A stretch of 64,000 bases of DNA from Paulinella micropora (Eukaryota; Cercozoa; Imbricatea; Euglyphida; Paulinellidae). The position numbers and the translations under genes were made by a program. How positions within the stretch are numbered: the stretch's first letter is position 1; each line of letters begins with the position of its first letter. Location of the stretch: assembly GCA_019918135.1 (NCBI GenBank), contig WBZZ01002988.1, positions 180,001-244,000 of the forward strand. The letters run 5' to 3'. Shown here one piece after another: positions 49,701 through 62,198 of this stretch. The notes beneath the pieces are model-generated. The model was not told the origin of the DNA and did no database searches. It worked only from the letters and a program-made list of their open reading frames with translations.

Positions 49701-50428
49701 TTTTCCTAGCATAGACTTCATGTTAGTTATGGCATCGTAATGTCCCTCAGTCTTTAGAATGTAAAGGTTAGTCAGCCGTTCTCCGTTCGCATCAAGTAGT
49801 TCTGTTTTATAAATGATTTTGTCAGGAAATTCAACAATAACCAGATTGTATTTAATGTGATTAGCAAATGTATTAATTTCAGGTACCCCACACACATCCT
49901 TAATGACTTTCGCTTCATCGTGTAAAGCCTCGGCCATTTCCTGCTGTATCTTTCTTTTTCCCATTAGTATTGTCTTGTATTTTGGATGTTTTTCAATTTT
50001 TGCTTTGACTACAACGATTGCTCGTGCTAAGCATAAGTTATCGCTGTTAGTAATACAGATTACTCCTTGCTTTCTGTAGATATCCAATTTGTTCAAAACC
50101 TGTAGCCTTGTCCCACCCGTCGGCATTTTAACAGATTTCAACACAAATTTTAATTTATCAAAGTTTATTCCGTTTTCATCCATGTAAAGATTTTCGTTGC
50201 TTTGAAATATTGCTGACAATCTTTCCAAAACTTTTTCAACAGAGATTTGATTAACTTTGTGTAAGCATGTTGATACTTTTCCATAGTAATCAACAAACTC
50301 AATACCTAGGCTAACCTTATCTTCGGGTGCTTGTCGTTTTACAAAGTCGTTCAACACAATCTCAATAAATCTTATTACATCGCGCATCGTAAATGATCGG
50401 AAGTTGCCATTAATCCTTACCGCATATC
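46767..50428 (-). pseudogene. Polinton 1 protein-primed DNA polymerase B, main part (fossil)
   Basis: Family B polymerase of the protein-primed type. In order: a cysteine-rich region with repeated CxxC pairs (CELCLRGY, CSICETNGC, CEKCNRKF, CKSCGLNY, CRNCKLVK), exonuclease motifs FFDFEATQDTGEH, IAHNARGYDCQF and YCHSDVDIL, then palm motif A YIDICSLYPTVMYYDLY, LNSLWGKFGQ, and motif C YHDTDSVIY. Polymerases of this kind replicate linear DNA from a terminal protein. The gene extends to a start at about 61373, with LTR copy 2 inserted between 50428 and 61037. Broken, about two breaks besides the insertion. Confidence 0.9.
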
Positions 50429-50665
50429 TGTAGGCATCACCCCCCGGATAGCCGGTAAAAAATACCTTTTCCTGGTGACAGGTGCACCAGCTTGTTTTTC
50501 AGTATTATTTGTCCGGATTGGACCTGATGCCATTTTATTCCTGGTCTGTTGCCGTTTTCCTTTTTGGCTTCACTGAGCTAATACAACGAGACATCATTCT
50601 CATTCTTGAGGACTGTGTTTGGTTGTATTACCGACTTTTTTCGAGCTATCGTTGGAGGCATTACA
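50429..50665 (+). repeat. 5' LTR of LTR copy 2
   Basis: TGTAGGCATC ... GGCATTACA. TTTGGAGTCCACATCAC follows as in copy 1, with TGGAGTCC as the candidate primer-binding site. Confidence 0.92.
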
Positions 50666-51451
50666 TTTGGAGTCCACATCACTAGGGTGATTTCTTTCTG
50701 CTTTGCCACACAGGCAACAGAGTGAATTTTCACTGACCTGTCTCACACGGGGACGTCAGACGAAAACAAATACTCCAACACAGCTCCCTCATAACTCTTT
50801 CACAAAACAAATAATTTGATTGGTCTCAAGCAGGCGTCTCGTACTCTCTAGCCCAATCAGTATCTGTGTGCTCACAAGGAGACATCAGATACAAACTCTC
50901 TGTCGTTCTTGCTGTTCTCACACAGAGACCAAGAAGAAGGAGGTGGACAGAAGAGTGAAGGAACACACACAAAACACAAACAAGCATAGGGACAGGAGCA
51001 CAACACTCTACCCTTCTAGTTTGTGCATTTATCTGCATTATCTCACACATACGTCAGAGTATTTTTGCAAATCTCTGATCGTTTTCTAAAGGTAGGTCTG
51101 AGAACCTATCCGACCGACTGTCGACTTCTCAAGGAGAGCTTTTCTAGCTTCTCTATTACTATCTGTGTGTAGGTCCAAGTGCCTCATACTAGATACAATA
51201 TAGAAAAGAAGGAGGAGAAAGTAATCTGAGTAAGGAGAACAAGAAATCGGAGAAAGTCTCAAAGACTATTTTTCTCAAACAAAAACAAACATACAAACAG
51301 TGTTTCATAGAGGACAGGGAATCTTATCCTACCCTCTCTATTAGTTTCTCTCTTCACTAGTCAATCGACTGAAGGAGGAACAGAACACAAACGAACAAAA
51401 ACCAAACATAGGAGCTGACACTGTCCTCCTGTTGATCACTACTACGACATC
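50666..51451 (+). other. Untranslated leader of LTR copy 2
   Basis: Matches 2454-3237. No supported gene. Its conservation between copies only reflects their recent common origin. Confidence 0.6.
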
Positions 51452-54141
51452 ATGTCGACAGAGACCGCCGAAGTGAGTGAATTCTCGGAGGCAGATCAAA
51501 GAAGAGAAGAAGAAGAAGCAGGAGGAGGAGGAGGAGGAAGAGGATTGAATGAAGGAGGAGGAGGATTGAATGAAGGAGGAGGAGATGAAGGAGTAGGAGG
51601 AGGAGTAGAAGAGGGCTGGGATGATGAAGGAAGATATGGAGGAGACGAAGATGAAGGAGGATTTGAACAAGAAGAGACGGGAGGAGGAGGAGCATATGGT
51701 AATCCCTTACCACCTGCCTACACGGGAGGAGGAGGACGAAAAATGATCGACTTGATTCATAGTGATGGAGAGGAGATCACAGTGGAGGAACAACAGTGGG
51801 TGCAAGACCACTATGACCTCACTAAAAAAGAGTTTGATAACAAGATGGGGGTAGAGAAGGATACCTATGTGTGGATCCCTCAGGATCAAAGAAGAGAGAA
51901 AAGTCGTGCTAAAAAGGATGTCTATATCCTATTATCAAACACAGCACAGCTCCTCGGCAAACTGGTCTCTGATCCAGAAGAGAGAAAGAAGATACAGCAT
52001 ATCAAGTTTGGGGACACACACACCCACCTTGAATTACTCGATGCTATCTTTGGGGTGTACACTCAAACCCTGATTTGGGAACGTACATACGGCCCACGAT
52101 GTGAGGGTTACCTCCAGTACACAAACCCAAGAGCAACGGCCAGATTCCTCGCGACTGGTCAGGAGGCAGTCGATGTAACAAAAATGAAGACCAATCTGGG
52201 TTCGAAAAACTCGAGTGGCATATTTCATTTTTTTTACAATGGAAATAAAGGCCTTGGAGGAGGGGAAGGCAGAGATGGAAAAAATCATTAAGGCAGCCGG
52301 AGAAACTCATCCTGTGATTGATGAGTTAGAGAAGACTGACAGAGTTCTGACCAATATCAGACTGTTGATGGGTGCGTTACTGCACAAGGAGGCATGGAAG
52401 AGATGGATTCCTACCAAGGATCACTCTGTCCTTAAATCACTTAGTAACGCACCACCGGTCGCCAACAAAGCAGGTGTTGACCAATATGTGGAGAAATATA
52501 ATTTTCTCAGATCTGCTTCTGAATTGGTGGCCTTTATCACTCATGCTCAAAAGCTGGTGATATCTGAGAAGAAGAAGGCGAAAGAGAATGAGGAGTTCGA
52601 GAAGACGATGAGACTGGAAAGAATGAAAGCAAAAGTGAGTGGTGCAAAGACACACCCTCCGACATATTTGACCCCACCAGCTCCTGCCCCACCAGCCCCT
52701 GCACCCTCGGGCTCAACTACGGTGGTGGTCACAAACACGGAGAAGAAGGACAGACAGAACATCATAAATGCCTTCAAGGGGAAGAAAGGAGGAGTGGCAA
52801 GTCTCATGCTATATGCCAAGACGAGCTCAGACAAAGACTCTGATGCTTCGCTTTTGAGCAAGCTCAAAGAGATCAATGCCTGCATGAAGGCTTTTCCTTG
52901 CGACGAAACGCAGGAATACGAGGCCCTTGTTACTGTTTTTGACCAATCTCTAGTCTCGGAGGGATTTGATCTGACACAGTACAAGTTTTTGAGAAAGAAG
53001 GAGGAGATTAAGAGAAAAAATGCAACAGGCCTAGACGCTCAGTGTGAACTGGCGGTGGCCACACTCATTTCATATTTTCAATCTCATGGATACCAGCATC
53101 TCTGCACTGGTACTCTCATAGGATTTGAAATCTTTGAGACAGTGGCGATGAGTTTGAGGAGTGCTGTTGGCTTGGCGGCGACCCTTACGGAGGTAGTTTC
53201 CTCCTATGGGCTATTCTATGGCCGCAAGTCGATCATCCTCTATTTCTTTTCGGCGTTACACACAGTTAACCCGAGTAAGCTTACTCAGCTCATACAACAA
53301 TGCTCGACGTTTAGCTCAGTGAAGTCCAAGAACTTCCTCGAGACACACGTGTTCGAAAATACGGTTCAAAGCGTTGCTCCGTCAGCAATGTTTCAAAAAG
53401 TGATGAGTGCATGCTCAAACATGGACTCTCACGGAGGCACATACGGCACAGGCAGGCGGTGTACCTGTTGGCGCACAAGCCACGTACACAAACAGAGTTG
53501 CCGGTTGGAAGAGACAGAGAGAGCCAGACCTGAAGACCGCATGTTGGAGGTGGTTCGCGGGCTTGCAGTGTAAGGCACAGATGGAGAACAGAGACTGCTC
53601 TTTCAATCATGATAGGCAGAACCCAACAGCAAGGGCAAATTTTCTGAGCAGGACGGAAGGCAAGGAACCGGGCCTTTTCAATATGCTTCAGATTGCCGCC
53701 GTGAACGAAGGTTGGTATGCCAATATGTGTGATGATGAGGAGTTACGAGAGGCAATCATTACCTACATGAAGAGGATGAAGGAGAAGAAGGAGGAAAGGG
53801 AGAGACAAAAGAACTTAAAGGCCTCTCAAAGAGGACGAGAAGGAGGAGCAGGAGCAGGAGGACGAGGAGGAGGAGGAGGAGGACGAGGACGAGGAACATG
53901 GAGAGGAGCCTCGAGGTGGCAGGGAACCCCTCAGAGAGGAAGAGGAGGAGGTCGGGGATATACCCCTTATGGAGGGAGAGCTGTTCGAGCTCCAGCCCCC
54001 CCACCCAGAGGAGGAGGAGGCTCGTGGGCAAGCTCCAACCCAAATTTCGGTCGAGCTCAGGCCTACAACACTGCCTCGGAGACCGATACGTCATCCTACC
54101 CGGACACTACTCAAGGTAATCGTTTCGAGGTGGTGGAATGA
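51452..54141 (+). pseudogene. gag region of LTR copy 2 (broken)
   Basis: MSTETAEVSEF start, Gly-Glu repeats (with one extra repeat unit compared with copy 1), a capsid-like helical region, the Pro-rich linker, and a CCCH-type cluster (C.........C.....CSFNHD) near 53560-53620, followed by an Arg-Gly-Gly-rich RNA-binding-like stretch (GRGTWRGASRWQG). Gag would form the particle shell and bind RNA. Fossil with several breaks. Confidence 0.75.
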
Positions 54142-54174
54142 CTGGAGGGGGAAGAAGAGAGGAAGGAGAAGACT

Positions 54175-55212
54175 GTGAAGTTTAACCCTAAAGTCACAGT
54201 GCTTTCTAATGCTGTTGTGCAGACTGGGCCAACGCTTCCTCTATGTGAAAACAAAGATGTGGGTACACAGAGACTGCAGCCCCAAGGTAGTCTCATACCC
54301 GTTCATACAGCACGGTTACCAATGATAACTGATGCAAATAGGAAGGCGAGACTTGCGATGGAGGCGAGGAGGCCAATGGCAGACGTATCGCCTCGGCCAA
54401 GCAAACAACCACGAACAGACTCAATGTCTACGGTCGCGGCGGGTGGCGAGCAAAAAGACAATGTGTGTACTCAAGTACCACAAGACAATGTCGCTCAAAT
54501 AGTAAACGCACCAGTACCGCAGAATAATAAAAATGTTAATGAGGTGAAGCAGGAGGAGAAGAAGGAGGAGTTGAAAAACTTAGAGACAAGACTCCAAAAT
54601 TTGGAACGTAAAGTTCTTGTTCTCGCAGCCAATATACACAGGCCCGATGCTCTGTGTTATACGGAACTTTATTGTGAAACATTGAAGACAATATTAAAAG
54701 TTGGTAATGATACGATGGCGAATATTAATATTGTCGGCCGGAAGTTTTTAATCGATACCGGGACTGGGTGGACGGAAATATGAAAAAAGTCAACGGGCAC
54801 TCTCAAAGGAGTGAGCAGCCGGACGGATATCACGGGAATCATCACACTGACCTTTAAATTGAAATCCGCACGAGTATACCGTATGGACCTCTATGTCGTC
54901 CCCGGTTACCACGGGTCAATATTACTATCGTATGACCAATTGGCTACGATGGGGGCTGTGATTGATTGCGCCGCACGGCGAGTGATATATGGAGTAAAAA
55001 GAGGAGAAGAGAACGATATTGATCCCTTCAACGCTACTGACTCTTATGAGGCTTATGAGCTGAGTCTAGCGACGGATCACAAAAAGATGGCCATCGCACA
55101 TGAGGCACTTGAGGTGTACGTTCACCCCCATGTCGTAAGACCGGATGAACTGTCCTGGACCGACAATTGGGAATCCCAAGTGTGCACTGTCACAGTTCCG
55201 ACATGCCATTAG
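54175..55212 (+). pseudogene. aspartic protease region of LTR copy 2 (broken)
   Basis: After a charged coiled segment, MANINIVGRKFLIDTGTGW gives the retropepsin D-T-G site, and VVPGYHGSILLSYDQLATMG then VIDCAARRVIYG gives the typical end of the fold (ILGxDxLxxxGAxID). This protease would process Gag-Pol. Fossil with breaks. Confidence 0.75.
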
Positions 55213-55287
55213 GACAAAAAGTCTATTGATGACTTAATCGAGAAGCGAAAGGAGGAGATTATATGTGTCGCACAAAGAAGCCCGTCG

Positions 55288-58200
55288 TTGGCGAGATTCG
55301 CGGAAGGAGTAGGAACAGATGTCCATATTACTAACGGATACTGTTTCCATGCGAAAGTAGGAGAAGAAAAAAGGGAGGAGTTTGTACCAAGGAGAACGGG
55401 GCGAATCCCGGATACTCCACCAGAAACTATTAAAAGTTTTATTACTGATTTCTGGGGTGACGAGCCCACGTGGCCGCGTTCACTGTCTGAAGTGAAGAAA
55501 TGCTTACGGACTTTATTCGAAAATAATAAGCCGTATACTATTATCCTGCCATATAATGAGAAGGCGATATGGGCGCAGGAAATAAGGGACCGGCTTATTG
55601 ATCATCCTATACCGGTACCCTCTCGCAAGCAACAGCTAGTGGTGGCTTGTCGTATGGGAACTCGTGAGCAGAGCAGTGCATACAAGCGGAAGCTCAGAGA
55701 CCTCGACAAGTTGAAATTGATACCGCAAGCATTCACATGCCTTGATGGTTTTTACACCCGTAAAGCTCCTTTGCAATACGCGAGACTCATTGACATGCTG
55801 GTGGAGCTCGGTAAAGATGATGAGCCGGACACGGTCACGTATGAAAAGACGGGCCTAGATGATGTCTCGGAAGAGGACTTAGGCTTGGAGGAGGACAGAG
55901 AACCCCTCAAGCAGCATAAGCAGATGTCTGATGAAGATTTTCAAGCGGCGGCGCGGAAAATATTGGAAGAAGGAGTAGGCACGGAGAAGGAGAAGGAGCT
56001 TTTAAAAGCCAAATTAGAGGCGAACAAGGAAATTTTTGACCCTCCACATGCAGGTGGTGTCAAGCCTGAAGATTTCACTGCGGTTATTTACAAAATACCG
56101 GGTGCGGAGCCGTCACCGGCACCACGAAGGGCGAATTTGAGTATACATGAGGCGAAGATAGCGGAGGAGCTAGCAATACAGCTGCTCAATGAGGACTTTA
56201 TTGAGAGATCAACATCTCCAATAGTCTCACAACCGAGAATAGTGCCGAAGCCAGGAGGAGAATGGCGCCTGACAGTTAACTATGCTCGTGTTAACAAGGT
56301 GCTGGAGGAAGAGAGAAATCCTCTCCCGACATTAGAAGAAGGAAGGAGAGTACTGCGGAATGCAAAATTCTATTCGGTCATTGACCTTAAGAATGGCTTC
56401 TGGCAGATACCACTGGAGGAAAAGTCCAGATGGCTGACGGCGTTTGTGGTGGGTATGGAAATATACCAATGGAAAGTGCTTCCGATGGGCCTCAAGCAAG
56501 CCCCAGGACTTTTCCAGAAGGCGATGCAGAAGATGTTGAGCAGTCAGTACGATGATTTGTCTGACGGTGGCTTTATGAGAAGGCGGGGACAGAAGGCGGG
56601 AGAATATGCATTTTGCTATATCGATGACATTATCGTATACTCTAACACAATGGAGGAGCATATCGATCATTTGTCCGATATATTCAGGCGCATCGGAGCT
56701 TTTGGCCTGAAGTGCAATCTAAAGAAGTGTCAACTTGCCAAGACGAGTGTGACATACTTAGGGTACGAGATCTCCCATAATCGAGTCTCGATATCCAAAG
56801 AGAAGAGGGAGGAGATTATGAATCGACCGATACCGAAGAACCGCACTGAATTGCACTCATTCCTTGCGATGGCGCAATACTATAGCCAGTTTATACCCGA
56901 TTGGGGTGCAACACGGGCTAAAGTGGAGAAAATGATAGATTTTGGAGACTTTGAGAAGTGGGACGAAGAGGCTTTGCAAGCGTTTCATGCGCTCAAAGAT
57001 CTCATTTACAAAGACCCGAAAGACGGAGGACTGGTGTTAACGATGCCCGACTTTACGAAACAATTCGTAGTCGATACAGACGCATCTAAGTTTGCGATTG
57101 GGGCTGTATTACAACAAGAGGATGAGGAGAAGAAATTACGCCCAATCATGTTTATTAGTAGGAAGTTGTGTGCGGCGGAGAGAAACTATTGCACAAGGCA
57201 AAGAGAGGCGTTGGCGGTAGTATGGGCCCTCAAGAGGCTCAGAGAGTATTTGTGGGGAGGACCTCAATTTACTGTCAGAACTGATCATCATAACCTGTTA
57301 TGGTTGATGAATCATGAACAGACGGGACGGCTGGCGCGGTGGCAAGCGTTCTTGTCTTGTTTCGATTTTACAATGGTCCATCTACCGGGAAAGCGAAATG
57401 TGGTCGCTGATAGCCTCTCTAGGCTAGAGTTTAACTCAGAAGTATCGGCGTTGGTGTCCACGGTGGAGATGGAAGACTTGTCCACTGACAAGGTGTATGA
57501 GGTCAGCCACATTGAGGCGATGGAGATGGCGAGTGGAGTCCGATATGACCGCACAGGTCTACGGTACAGTCCACAAGGCCCGGATCACGGGATATGTTGT
57601 GAGCTACATACCCAGGAGGACGCTGAGTGGTCCTATGAGGTATATGAGAATGCGAAGGCGAACATAAGAGAGGAAGAGGAGACGCAGGAAGTTTATGCGG
57701 AGCCTCCTCAAGAGCGGAGAAGTGACCTAGACGATGACCCGGAAAGAATCGGGGTACGGCTAGAAGATGGTACTATCCATATAGCCTCGCCTACCGCATG
57801 GAGGCAACAACAGGCTCAAGATCCGGAGTTTAAAGAACTGATACAGTTATATCAGAACCCGGATGAGCTACGGATGACGAAAGCGATCAAAGATCAGATG
57901 AAGGAGATGGGATGGAGAGATGGTCTACTGTGGTACAAGGGCCTTCACGGTCGCTATGCGTCACAGCCGGACAAATGGACCCTTTGGGTACCGGAGAGTC
58001 TGAGACGATTTATATTTGTCGCAGCCCACAATTGCCCACTTTTGGCGCATCCGGGTCGACAACGAACTCATATGTTCGTAGCGAGGCGATTCTGGTGGAA
58101 GAAGATGAAGGAGGAGATAGATCAGGCGGTGGATGCATGCATCCCGTGCAAGATAAACAAAACACCACTGAAGGCAAATTTCGGCCTGATTGGCGAATTT

Positions 58201-59955
58201 CCTCTTCATGCGGGGATGTTTGAGTTTATACACATTGATCATGTGGGACCTTTCCCAGAATCGAAGGATGGTTACAAATACCTCCTTACGGCTATTGACA
58301 GAGCCACCAACTATGTGTGGATCATCCCTGTCAAAGACGTTACCGGCAAGACGACGGCCGAGGCGCTGATCGATAGGATCATCTCACAGATCGGAGTACC
58401 AAGAAAGATATGTTCTGATCGAGGCTCGGACTTTAATAACGAGGTCATCGACAAACTATCTAAGTATTACGGGATGAAATGGCAATATGTTACTGCCTAT
58501 AACCCGCGAGCAAATGGGAAAATCGAGCGGGTACACAGACCCCTCAAAGCCTCGCTAAAGATGTATTGCACGAAGAAGGAGAATCAAAGAGCATGGGTCG
58601 AGGCAGCACCATCATTTGCGTTTGCAATGAACTGTCTACCCTCTACGGCGTTAGGAGGCTCGAAGAGCTCAATCTCGCCATATCAGTTAGTATATGGGCG
58701 TGAGCCTGATATCCCGACTTCGCTCCTTCACCCAAAAGACACTTGGGCGGATGCGGATGAGTTGTTTGGGATGAGACTTAGAGTGAAGATGGAGGCGGAA
58801 CAAATAGTCAGGGCGCATAGAGAGGCGGAGCGCCGAAAGACTGATGCTGAAGGGGTGCGACAAGCGCACTTGGATCAGATCAAATTCCAGGTCGGGGATA
58901 TTGTACTATTGTACCATCCTCAAGTCCCGAAGGGAGTCAGCTCTAAGCTGTTCACTCACTGGAAAGGACCTTATCAGATTATGGAACAGACGGGACCTCT
59001 GAATTACAAGATCAGGGGTAGAGGGAAGGTGCAAATTGTGAATGTAAGAAGGCTGATTAAGTATGATCCCTTCTTACTGGAAGATGAATCCGTTGAGGAG
59101 GCGTTAAAACGGATGAAGGATGATTTCAAAGAGGTGCCGCCCATCCACAAGGAGGCTGGCATAGACCAAGACGATGCTTATCGGGCACCGATAGCTGAGA
59201 AGGAGGAGAGTGAGGTGGACAGCAAGGAGAAGACTGACCGCATAAGCGCGGTGGGGACTCAGTCCAAGTCTCCGCGAGAGCATAGCGGAAAGAAGGAGAA
59301 GATCACAGAGGCGCAGCTAAGGAGAGCGCGGAATGATCTTATCAACGACCAACCGAGGAAGGCGATGAGGTCGATGAGATCAAAGGACGTCCACCAGGAG
59401 GAGGAGGGGACGGACACTGACCCAAACGCGGGCAACGTTGAGATTGTCCATGAGCGATGGAAGGAAGGCGATGCGATAGCAACCATCGCATGGGTGAAAA
59501 ATGTTTTCTATCTGATGAGACCAGCGGAACAACATGTCGCTGATGACACTCTCTCAGACTTATACTTGATGCGGGTCGTGGCGGTCCCACGACAGATGCG
59601 TGTCACACGGACACTCAAAATATCATCAGCCGCAAAGATAGTACAACCGATACTCCAGTTCTGGAGAAGTATGGACCCGGTTGAGGTTCCAAAGGCAAGA
59701 CATTATCTGCCAGTATATAAAGACGCAAAAAGTCTCGAGACATGGGATGATACAATTACTCCCAGAGACAAGGATTACACTGCGTGGACCATTCAGACAC
59801 TGCCAAGAGGAGTGCTTGATGTCCCTTTTGAATTATCGTTGGGCGGAATCCCTAATAAGATCTGGGACATTCTCGAACAGTCAAAGTTCGATCTGACTTT
59901 TGTTGGTGGTCCTCCACCAGGCAAAGAAATCCGCGCCAGACGACGAAGGCAGTGA
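55288..59955 (+). pseudogene. pol polyprotein of LTR copy 2 (long open region)
   Basis: 1,555 codons open without interruption. Reverse transcriptase (FYSVIDLKNGFWQIPL, LPMGLKQAPGLFQ, CYIDDIIVYS), RNase H (VVDTDASKFAIGAVL, RTDHHNLLWLM), integrase zinc finger (HNCPLLAHPGR...CIPCKINK), core (FIHIDHVGPF, SDRGSDFNNEVID, NGKIERVHRPLK) and a GPY/F-like module followed by a long charged tail (KEKITEAQLRRARND). Ty3/gypsy order. The coding region looks whole while the region before it is broken, so the element as a whole is a fossil. Confidence 0.92.
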
Positions 59956-60799
59956 CAAAGAAACTATTTTTCTTTATGCGTCTCAAATAAACTGATTGAT
60001 TGCCCACGGCGTATCATGATTTGATCATGCATCATCAGTTATCAATATGAATATTAAAAAGACTCAGTGATATAACTTGGCATTCGATCGCAACATACGA
60101 GTGCGAAAGGTCGATCGACGATGATACTACACCGTATACGGGGATCGCTAGTGTATTGAGCGATGGTGTTCCCGGGTATGACCCTTTCCAAGTCCTGGGA
60201 TGATGTTCTCGAAAATGAAATGTTCTCTGAAACTTTCATTAAATTATTTTTTACGATAGATTATATACTGTCGTACCTGAGCACGGTCAATCTCTACTTG
60301 TGTCGGTATATCGCAGGGTCGGGTACATACACCTCGACTTCGGATATAGCTATTAGGACTGGCCCCCTAATACTATATCATAGGATATCCGCCTTATACA
60401 AGGGTATGTCATTAAAAAAGACAATGTACTTACGATCTCCCTGTGAATAATAATAATAATAATGATAATGATAAGAAGAAGAAGGAGATCAAAGGGGGAA
60501 TCGTACTACAGCACCACGTTGCTTGTATTTTTTTATTAATTGTACGTTTGTTCTTGACATACTGCCGAAAAAAAAAAAGAAAAAAAAAAGAAATTGAGGG
60601 GAAGGAGTTCAAAATTTACAAGAAAGGCTAGAGAATCCGCTTTGACGTGCCGTATGAGGATATATTTATCGTCTTTTAGCGTCTATCCGTGGGTCGATGC
60701 GCTGTGTGGCATGACTCCATAGCGCATACTATTTGCAGAAAGAAATCAGAAGGTGTATGACGAAAATGCTATTTCCGTCATAAAATCGGGAGGGGGTAC
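59956..60799 (+). other. 3' untranslated region and polypurine tract of LTR copy 2
   Basis: About 845 bp with short (AAT)n and A-rich runs (60447-60480, 60560-60592) and the polypurine tract GGGAGGGGGTA just before the 3' LTR. No envelope gene seen. Confidence 0.7.
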
Positions 60800-61036
60800 T
60801 GTAGGCATCACCCCCCGGATAGCCGGTAAAAAATACCTTTTCCTGGTGACAGGTGCACCAGCTTGTTTTTCAGTATTATTTGTCCGGATTGGACCTGATG
60901 CCATTTTATTCCTGGTCTGTTGCCGTTTTCCTTTTTGGCTTTACTGAGCTAATATAACGAGACATCATTCTCATCTTTTGAGGACTGTGTTTGGTTGTAT
61001 TATCGACTTTTTACGAGCTATCGTTGGGGCATTACA
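60800..61036 (+). repeat. 3' LTR of LTR copy 2
   Basis: TGTAGGCATC ... GGGGCATTACA. About eight differences from 50429-50665; in the block around GAGACATCATTCTCAT it agrees with copy 1 rather than with its own 5' LTR. Confidence 0.92.
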
Positions 61037-61373
61037 GCTTTCATTTATTCCTAGTTCGTGTTCCTTGTGCTGTCGTCCTTATGATATCATAATTACCATA
61101 CGCAACAAGTCTCTGTAATTTTCTTTCATCTCTTTTTTCTCTTCAATCGTAGGTAAAGGTGGTGCTATTGGTATAGCATGGTGTTCAAAATACACCGCAC
61201 CTCTTACTTGGTTCAAGTAGTTTTGGGCTGTCGGTGTATCAATTTTATACCCCTTACCTTCGGTTTGATATATAGCACATCCCGACCCCTGACAGACTTG
61301 ATTTCGTAATTTATCTTATATTCCCTTAATCTATCCAACTGTAGACCTTGCAGTTATACGTGTGTGTCTCCAT
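61037..61373 (-). pseudogene. N-terminal end of the Polinton 1 DNA polymerase gene
   Basis: Minus-strand coding remains on the far side of the LTR insertion: METHTYNCKVYSW near 61373, LDRLREYKINYEI, VLYIKPK, and TAQNYLNQVRGAVYFEHH. They line up with the first 90 residues of the Polinton 2 polymerase (LDKLAEAKITYQI, LYVKKP, TTRGALSDPERFYSEP). This shows that the LTR element landed inside the polymerase gene. Fossil, broken. Confidence 0.75.
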
Positions 61374-61474
61374 GTTTGATAATATATCAGTGTGTCAATT
61401 TTTTTTTCTAAATTAAATATTAAATAGAAATTTTTTATATTTATAAATTTTCAATCATTTAAATAGAAATTAAA
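61374..61474. other. Gap between Polinton 1 polymerase and zinc-finger frame
   Basis: AT-rich, non-coding; presumably holds the polymerase promoter. Confidence 0.3.
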
Positions 61475-61841
61475 ATTTTTTCATTTTTTGAAATATGTCT
61501 TTTGGAGTTATTGTGTGTAATAAGTGCTGATTGAGATACAGCTATAAAATTACATAACTCACAATAATATTTTTTACTCTCTCTTATTTTATCAAACCTC
61601 TCTTTTTGCTTACAATTTAAAATGTTTTTGTTTATTGCCCAGTATTGCTTTTGATAATCTCTAACTTTCTTACTTTCTTTTTCATAATATTGTTTATGAT
61701 ATTGCTTGTGATATTGTTTTTGATATTCAATTCGTTTCCTTTCGTTCTCATCTTTAAATTCTCGTTCATCAAATTTATGTCGTTCTCTTGTTCCATCAGT
61801 AATATTAGGGCCAATAGCATTATTTAAATTTAATGTAGGTT
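61475..61841 (-). pseudogene. Polinton 1 small basic protein with a C2H2-type finger
   Basis: Minus-strand frame with Tyr/Lys/Gln-rich repeats (RIEYQKQYHKQYHKQYYEKE) ending in a finger: YYCELCNFIAVSQSALITHN then SKRHISKN (C-x2-C-x12-H-x5-H). Small proteins with charged YxxKN-type repeats and one finger are common in large DNA viruses. It lies just upstream of the polymerase on the same strand. No good start codon is visible; fossil. Confidence 0.5.
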
Positions 61842-62198
61842 AATACTACTATAGGTATTACTATAGCACAGTTATCTTTTATATAAAATAAGGCTATTTT
61901 TATATAAATTCGTCTTACTATTAATTTCAATAAAAATATACATAATTTCATCCAAATTCAATACAAGCATTCTTAATCAATAAATAGTCCATATTTGAAT
62001 TTCTCTCAAACTCTAAAAAAAAGATAACTCATCTATCTTTTGCCAAATCAACACGAAGAGACATCAAAACCCGTCTCTTGGTTTTTACTGCTGTGCTAGA
62101 CTTAGTTATCTTTTTTTGAAAAAATGAAAGTCCTCTCCTGTTGCGAGTTTGATTAATTTCCATTTAAATATAATAAAAATATATTATATATAATATAA
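61842..62198. other. Junction between the two Polintons
   Basis: AT-rich, non-coding. It holds a 14-bp inverted repeat, AAAAAAAGATAACT (62016-62029) and AGTTATCTTTTTTT (62104-62117), which encloses further stems AAAGATA/TATCTTT and AAGAGAC/GTCTCTT (62056-62079). One or both element ends should lie here, but no copy of the 31163 end is present. Confidence 0.4.

Larger units (their letters stand above)
50429..61036 (+). mobile_element. Ty3/gypsy-type LTR retrotransposon copy 2, near-complete (fossil)
   Basis: 10.6-kb element with 237-bp LTRs at 50429-50665 and 60800-61036, long leader, gag, aspartic protease, and a long pol. It sits inside the polymerase gene of Polinton 1. No target-site duplication is seen (ATATC left, GCTTT right), and the two LTRs differ at about eight positions, more than those of copy 1, which points to recombination between copies or to greater age. 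Broken, about four or five breaks, all in front of pol. Confidence 0.93.
31163..61841. mobile_element. Polinton/Maverick element 1 (fossil), interrupted by LTR copy 2
   Basis: A virus-like DNA transposon of about 20 kb once LTR copy 2 (50429-61036) is set aside. It carries the full Polinton set: integrase, packaging ATPase, adenain-type protease, minor and major capsid proteins and protein-primed DNA polymerase B, plus a fibre, a membrane protein and several small proteins. A left end is proposed at 31163 (AGTATAGGGGGCCACTTTGG); its inverted partner is not found before Polinton 2 begins, so the right end is missing or lies outside. It is AT-rich compared with the genes at 10-26 kb. Most genes remain long and open with about one break each in roughly half of them, so it is broken but not ancient. 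Confidence 0.9.

Noticed and set aside
60355-60375. Right end of Polinton 1 at GGCCCCCTAATACTA
   Set aside because: It only partly resembles the complement of the 31163 end and lies in the 3' untranslated part of LTR copy 2, with the same sequence in copy 1.
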